NCBI GenBank assembly: GCA_030272585.1
Contig: BSYQ01000013.1
Coordinates: 1,116,001-1,180,000, forward strand
Length of the DNA: 64,000 bases
Origin: Bryopsis sp. KO-2023
Lineage: Eukaryota > Chlorophyta > Ulvophyceae > Bryopsidales > Bryopsidaceae
Direction of reading: 5' to 3'
Numbering within the stretch: position 1 is the stretch's first letter; every line of letters begins with the position of its first letter. A program made the translations under genes and the position numbers. Below the pieces are notes generated by a model. That model was not told where the DNA came from. It worked only from the letters and a program-made list of their open reading frames with translations, and made no database searches. This document shows positions 61,252 to 64,000 of this stretch, in pieces.

Positions 61252-63465
61252 ATGGCGCTCGTTCCAGCAAACACAGACGGCCCTATCGTGATTCACGACG
61301 ATGATGAAATGGAAGCATCGACGTCCCTACAGCCACATTCCCATGTACAGATACAGAATATCCAGATCAACCATCAAGAGCAGTCTGGTGCACCACACCA
61401 GTTGCAGCAGCAGCTTGATGTGTGGCGAAGTACTGTTGCTCATGATATTCAGCAATCGCTGACGGATTTTCGTGATGCTATGAATACAGCAATTGTATCG
61501 ACAATTGAATCAAAGTCATCGTTGCACAAGGAAGTGCATCAGCAACAAATGAAACAGTTGCATGATGAATTGCAATTAGTGATTCATCAGAAACAAGAAC
61601 AGACTTCTGAGCTCCTGGCAGAAGCAAAGGTAGTCATGGCTGATCAGATAAAGAGCAGTCAAGAAGAGCATCTAAAGGAGATGTTTGAGGGCTTTATGAA
61701 TAATCAGATGTTCGAGATAAAGGCGCATATGACCCAGTTGGGGAAAACGCAAGCTCAGAATATTGCTCTGTGGCAAGATAGTGTTGTCCTTGAGCAAAAG
61801 AAGTTTCAGGAACATCAGGCCGCACTGAAACAGAAGATGGTGAATGATAGCAATCAGCAACACATGCTTGCTACCAATAAGCTCTCAGCTATCTTGCAGC
61901 GAGTAAGACAATTGCAAGAGCAGTTGGGGCAGGAGAAAAGAGAGAATGTAGATCGGTTCACATCAATGAACAAACGACTGCAAGAGGTTCCTTATCCGGA
62001 AGTGATTGAAAGGATGATCAAGGAACATGTGATGCAGACTCCTATACCACCTCAGATTGTCCCCGTTCATATGGTTAGGACAGAGGTGGAAGAGGAAGAA
62101 GGGGAAGTACCAGTGCCTGCCGTGAGTGCAGTTGAAATGCCTGGTCCATCGTCAGCACCACTTCATGCTGTTCCTCATTTACCCCAAGTAGCGGTTTTAA
62201 CACCACCTGCAGCGCCTATGATGCCACCTTCATTAATTCCATTTCAATTCCCTGTTCAGCCACAGATACAAACACAACTGGGTATTCCAGTAGGGGTGAC
62301 TGCACGACCCTCTGGAATGGGAATCCCAGCTAGTAATCCCTTTGATCTTCTCACCACAGGCCAAATGGGGTCTGGGTTAGGAAGTGGAAATCAAGGGTCA
62401 GGCGGGAGATCTGAAGAAGACCCCAATAGACCTAATGGCCCTGAGGGTTCAGGTGGACCAAATGGTTCAGGGAGACCTGGTGGCGAGGGTGGATCAGGAG
62501 GACCTGGAGGGGGACCTGGAGGGTCTGGAGGAGGACCTGGAGGACCAGGAGGAGGACCTGGTGCTCCAGGAGGTCCAGGAGGTCCAGGAGGACCTGGTGC
62601 TCCAAGAGGTCCAGGGGGACCTGGAGACCCCCAGAATCCGATTAACTTAGTTAGCCCACGAGGAAGCGGTGGTCGAAAACAAATCAAACTCCAAGCACCA
62701 GAAAAATTCAGTGGTGACGAGCGTGTGTCTGCCACTGAGTGGGTGCTTGCGATGAAACGTTGGCTGATTAATCAGCATATACACCAGATGGATTGGCTTA
62801 GCTGTTTCCAGTCCAATCTAACCGGGGACGCTTTATCGTGGCTCAACCTGATGGAGCTACAAATCATGAACGCGGAAAAGCTCGACTACGCCAATTGGCA
62901 GTCGTTTACAAAAGAGTTACGCGAAGTGTTTGAGCCCGTTTCATTGGTAGAAAACGCCAGAAAACAGCTTCGTACACTGAAGCAAACAGGTGGAGCTACT
63001 GGCTACATCAAGTTGTTTCGGAAACTTATGTTTCGTTTGCCCAACTTGCCGGCAGAAGAACGTTATGCGGCGTTTGTTGATGGCCTGGCGGATAAAAATT
63101 TACAGGCTCAGGTGATGACCTTATGCGACGGCGATCTCGATAAAGCCATCATAACTGTGCAGCGCCTGAGTGCAATAGTTCCTAACACTCGGGGAGGCTT
63201 TTCGTTTCGGGGTCGTGGACGTGGTCGAGGGGGTGGACGTGGTGGCAAACCGACCCAGGCCGCCAGTGTCACCCAAATAGAGAGTCCAACACAAGCAAAT
63301 GCTATACAGCAAAAAGGTCAGCTTAACACACAGAATAAGCGTGGCCGAGGGGGTGGACGCCCCTCAAACTTTAAGTGTTATTTGTGCGGCAAAGCTGACC
63401 ACGGGATTCGGCAATGCCCCCAGCTCCCAAACGCTCAGAAGCGAGCGTTGGAAAAGGGAAACTGA
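61252..63465 (+). CDS. Gag protein of retrotransposon C (737 residues)
   Basis: Complete frame. The N-terminal third is Gln-rich and predicted coiled coil (roughly residues 40-250). Then comes a Pro-rich linker, a Gly-Gly-Pro collagen-like stretch (about 380-465), a capsid-like domain beginning near LQAPEKFSGD with WLINQHIHQMDWLSCF (about 480-640), an Arg-Gly-rich segment (RGRGRGRGGGRGG) and a classical zinc knuckle CYLCGKADHGIRQC (C-x2-C-x4-H-x4-C) near residue 710. It would package the element's RNA. The coiled coil is unusually long for a Ty3/gypsy Gag. Confidence 0.92.
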   Translation: MALVPANTDGPIVIHDDDEMEASTSLQPHSHVQIQNIQINHQEQSGAPHQLQQQLDVWRSTVAHDIQQSLTDFRDAMNTAIVSTIESKSSLHKEVHQQQMKQLHDELQLVIHQKQEQTSELLAEAKVVMADQIKSSQEEHLKEMFEGFMNNQMFEIKAHMTQLGKTQAQNIALWQDSVVLEQKKFQEHQAALKQKMVNDSNQQHMLATNKLSAILQRVRQLQEQLGQEKRENVDRFTSMNKRLQEVPYPEVIERMIKEHVMQTPIPPQIVPVHMVRTEVEEEEGEVPVPAVSAVEMPGPSSAPLHAVPHLPQVAVLTPPAAPMMPPSLIPFQFPVQPQIQTQLGIPVGVTARPSGMGIPASNPFDLLTTGQMGSGLGSGNQGSGGRSEEDPNRPNGPEGSGGPNGSGRPGGEGGSGGPGGGPGGSGGGPGGPGGGPGAPGGPGGPGGPGAPRGPGGPGDPQNPINLVSPRGSGGRKQIKLQAPEKFSGDERVSATEWVLAMKRWLINQHIHQMDWLSCFQSNLTGDALSWLNLMELQIMNAEKLDYANWQSFTKELREVFEPVSLVENARKQLRTLKQTGGATGYIKLFRKLMFRLPNLPAEERYAAFVDGLADKNLQAQVMTLCDGDLDKAIITVQRLSAIVPNTRGGFSFRGRGRGRGGGRGGKPTQAASVTQIESPTQANAIQQKGQLNTQNKRGRGGGRPSNFKCYLCGKADHGIRQCPQLPNAQKRALEKGN

Positions 63466-63467
63466 AT

Positions 63468-64000
63468 ATGGGAGCAGGCGTTGGGTCAGCCGTGTTCCCA
63501 GAATTACAATCTAATGTACCCACAAGCACATCTGCCCTACTAAACGAAGATGTGTTAGAGACACCGATCTCTGCAGCCCCTATTGTAGAGAAGGCAGCTT
63601 TTGCGCCAGATGGGGTAACTCTGGGCAATTCTATACAGCAGTCTCATTCGGGGATAGAGGGTGGTGAAGAGGCCACTTTAGCACCTCCTATCAGAGTGGA
63701 AACCAGTGATGGATTGGTAGACACAACTCAGAATAGTGAAAGCAAGTCTGTAGCGCAGGCTAATGCACATTACAAGGGCTATGAGTTGTTGGGAGAGATA
63801 GGGAAGAAATCAGCAACGGCCTATATAGATTCTGGTAGCACAGCAAACTACATCAGCTTAGAAACGGTTCAACAGTTGGGCTTACAATATGAACCGAGGG
63901 AAAACACAGTCAAGTTTTTGGATGGAACGGAGAGCAAGTCCATAGGCAGATGCCATGGAATTCAATTCACTTGCAACAGGATCAAACTGCACTTTGATGC
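63468..64000 (+). CDS. Pol of retrotransposon C, start only (protease)
   Basis: A second frame, -1 relative to gag, is open from an ATG two bases after the gag stop to the window end. It contains an aspartic protease motif AYIDSGSTANYISLET. Pol may be made by reinitiation or by -1 frameshifting, since the frame is also open upstream of the ATG. Confidence 0.85.
   Translation, partial: MGAGVGSAVFPELQSNVPTSTSALLNEDVLETPISAAPIVEKAAFAPDGVTLGNSIQQSHSGIEGGEEATLAPPIRVETSDGLVDTTQNSESKSVAQANAHYKGYELLGEIGKKSATAYIDSGSTANYISLETVQQLGLQYEPRENTVKFLDGTESKSIGRCHGIQFTCNRIKLHFD

Larger units (their letters stand above)
58576..64000 (+). mobile_element. Ty3/gypsy-type LTR retrotransposon C (right part off the window)
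   Basis: Presumed LTR with TATA box, primer-binding site at 60877-60888, leader, complete gag gene and the start of pol with its protease. The 3' part is beyond the window. Left boundary uncertain. Confidence 0.75.

Overview
This window is nuclear DNA from an intron-rich eukaryote. Every intact host gene is broken by GT-AG introns with pyrimidine-rich 3' ends (one likely GC-AG), intergenic DNA is long, and transposons of several classes fill much of the sequence. I cannot place the organism firmly. A trefoil-containing GH31 glucosidase, T1/KCTD-type BTB proteins and an OTU-FLYWCH-MULE transposon fit an animal or a large-genome protist or alga better than a fungus.

Host genes whose exon phases close: a lysosomal-type alpha-glucosidase (GH31, minus strand, 16 exons, 23.4-30.5 kb, with one unresolved phase step), a LENG8/SAC3-family protein (plus, 15 exons, 34.7-41.4 kb), a DTWD2-like tRNA-modifying enzyme (minus, 8 exons, 47.0-49.8 kb), and two paralogous T1/KCTD proteins that share an intron position (plus at 32.3-33.2 kb, minus at 57.5-58.3 kb). 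They have no evident common pathway and look like ordinary housekeeping or regulatory genes between repeats.

Mobile DNA, left to right: 1-5.3 kb is a minus-strand Ty3/gypsy element (A) whose LTR has cut a hAT transposase gene at 5.3-7.5 kb. Beyond the hAT ORF lies a dense cluster of GATCGG palindromes (7.9-8.26 kb). At 9.5-14.66 kb is a 5.14-kb element with 336-bp terminal inverted repeats and an 8-bp target duplication. It has a long foldback hairpin near its middle and exon-like fragments inside, and sits in an older repeat whose uninterrupted paralogue is at 22.1-22.4 kb. A MULE gene encoding OTU protease, FLYWCH zinc finger and transposase covers 15.4-19.4 kb. Fragments of a DDT-domain gene lie at 20.6-22.0 kb. 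A LINE remnant and a TA-flanked MITE lie at 31.2-31.8 kb. A young, apparently intact Ty3/gypsy-like element (B) with identical 172-bp LTRs occupies 50.97-56.73 kb. A third element (C) starts near 58.6 kb and runs off the right edge; its presumed 5' LTR carries an 875-bp hAT-type foldback MITE with two tRNA-like arms.

All three LTR elements carry the same 12-nt primer-binding site (TGGTTTCGGAGC). In element B the ATG of the single long ORF is made from the last LTR base plus the first two bases of that site.
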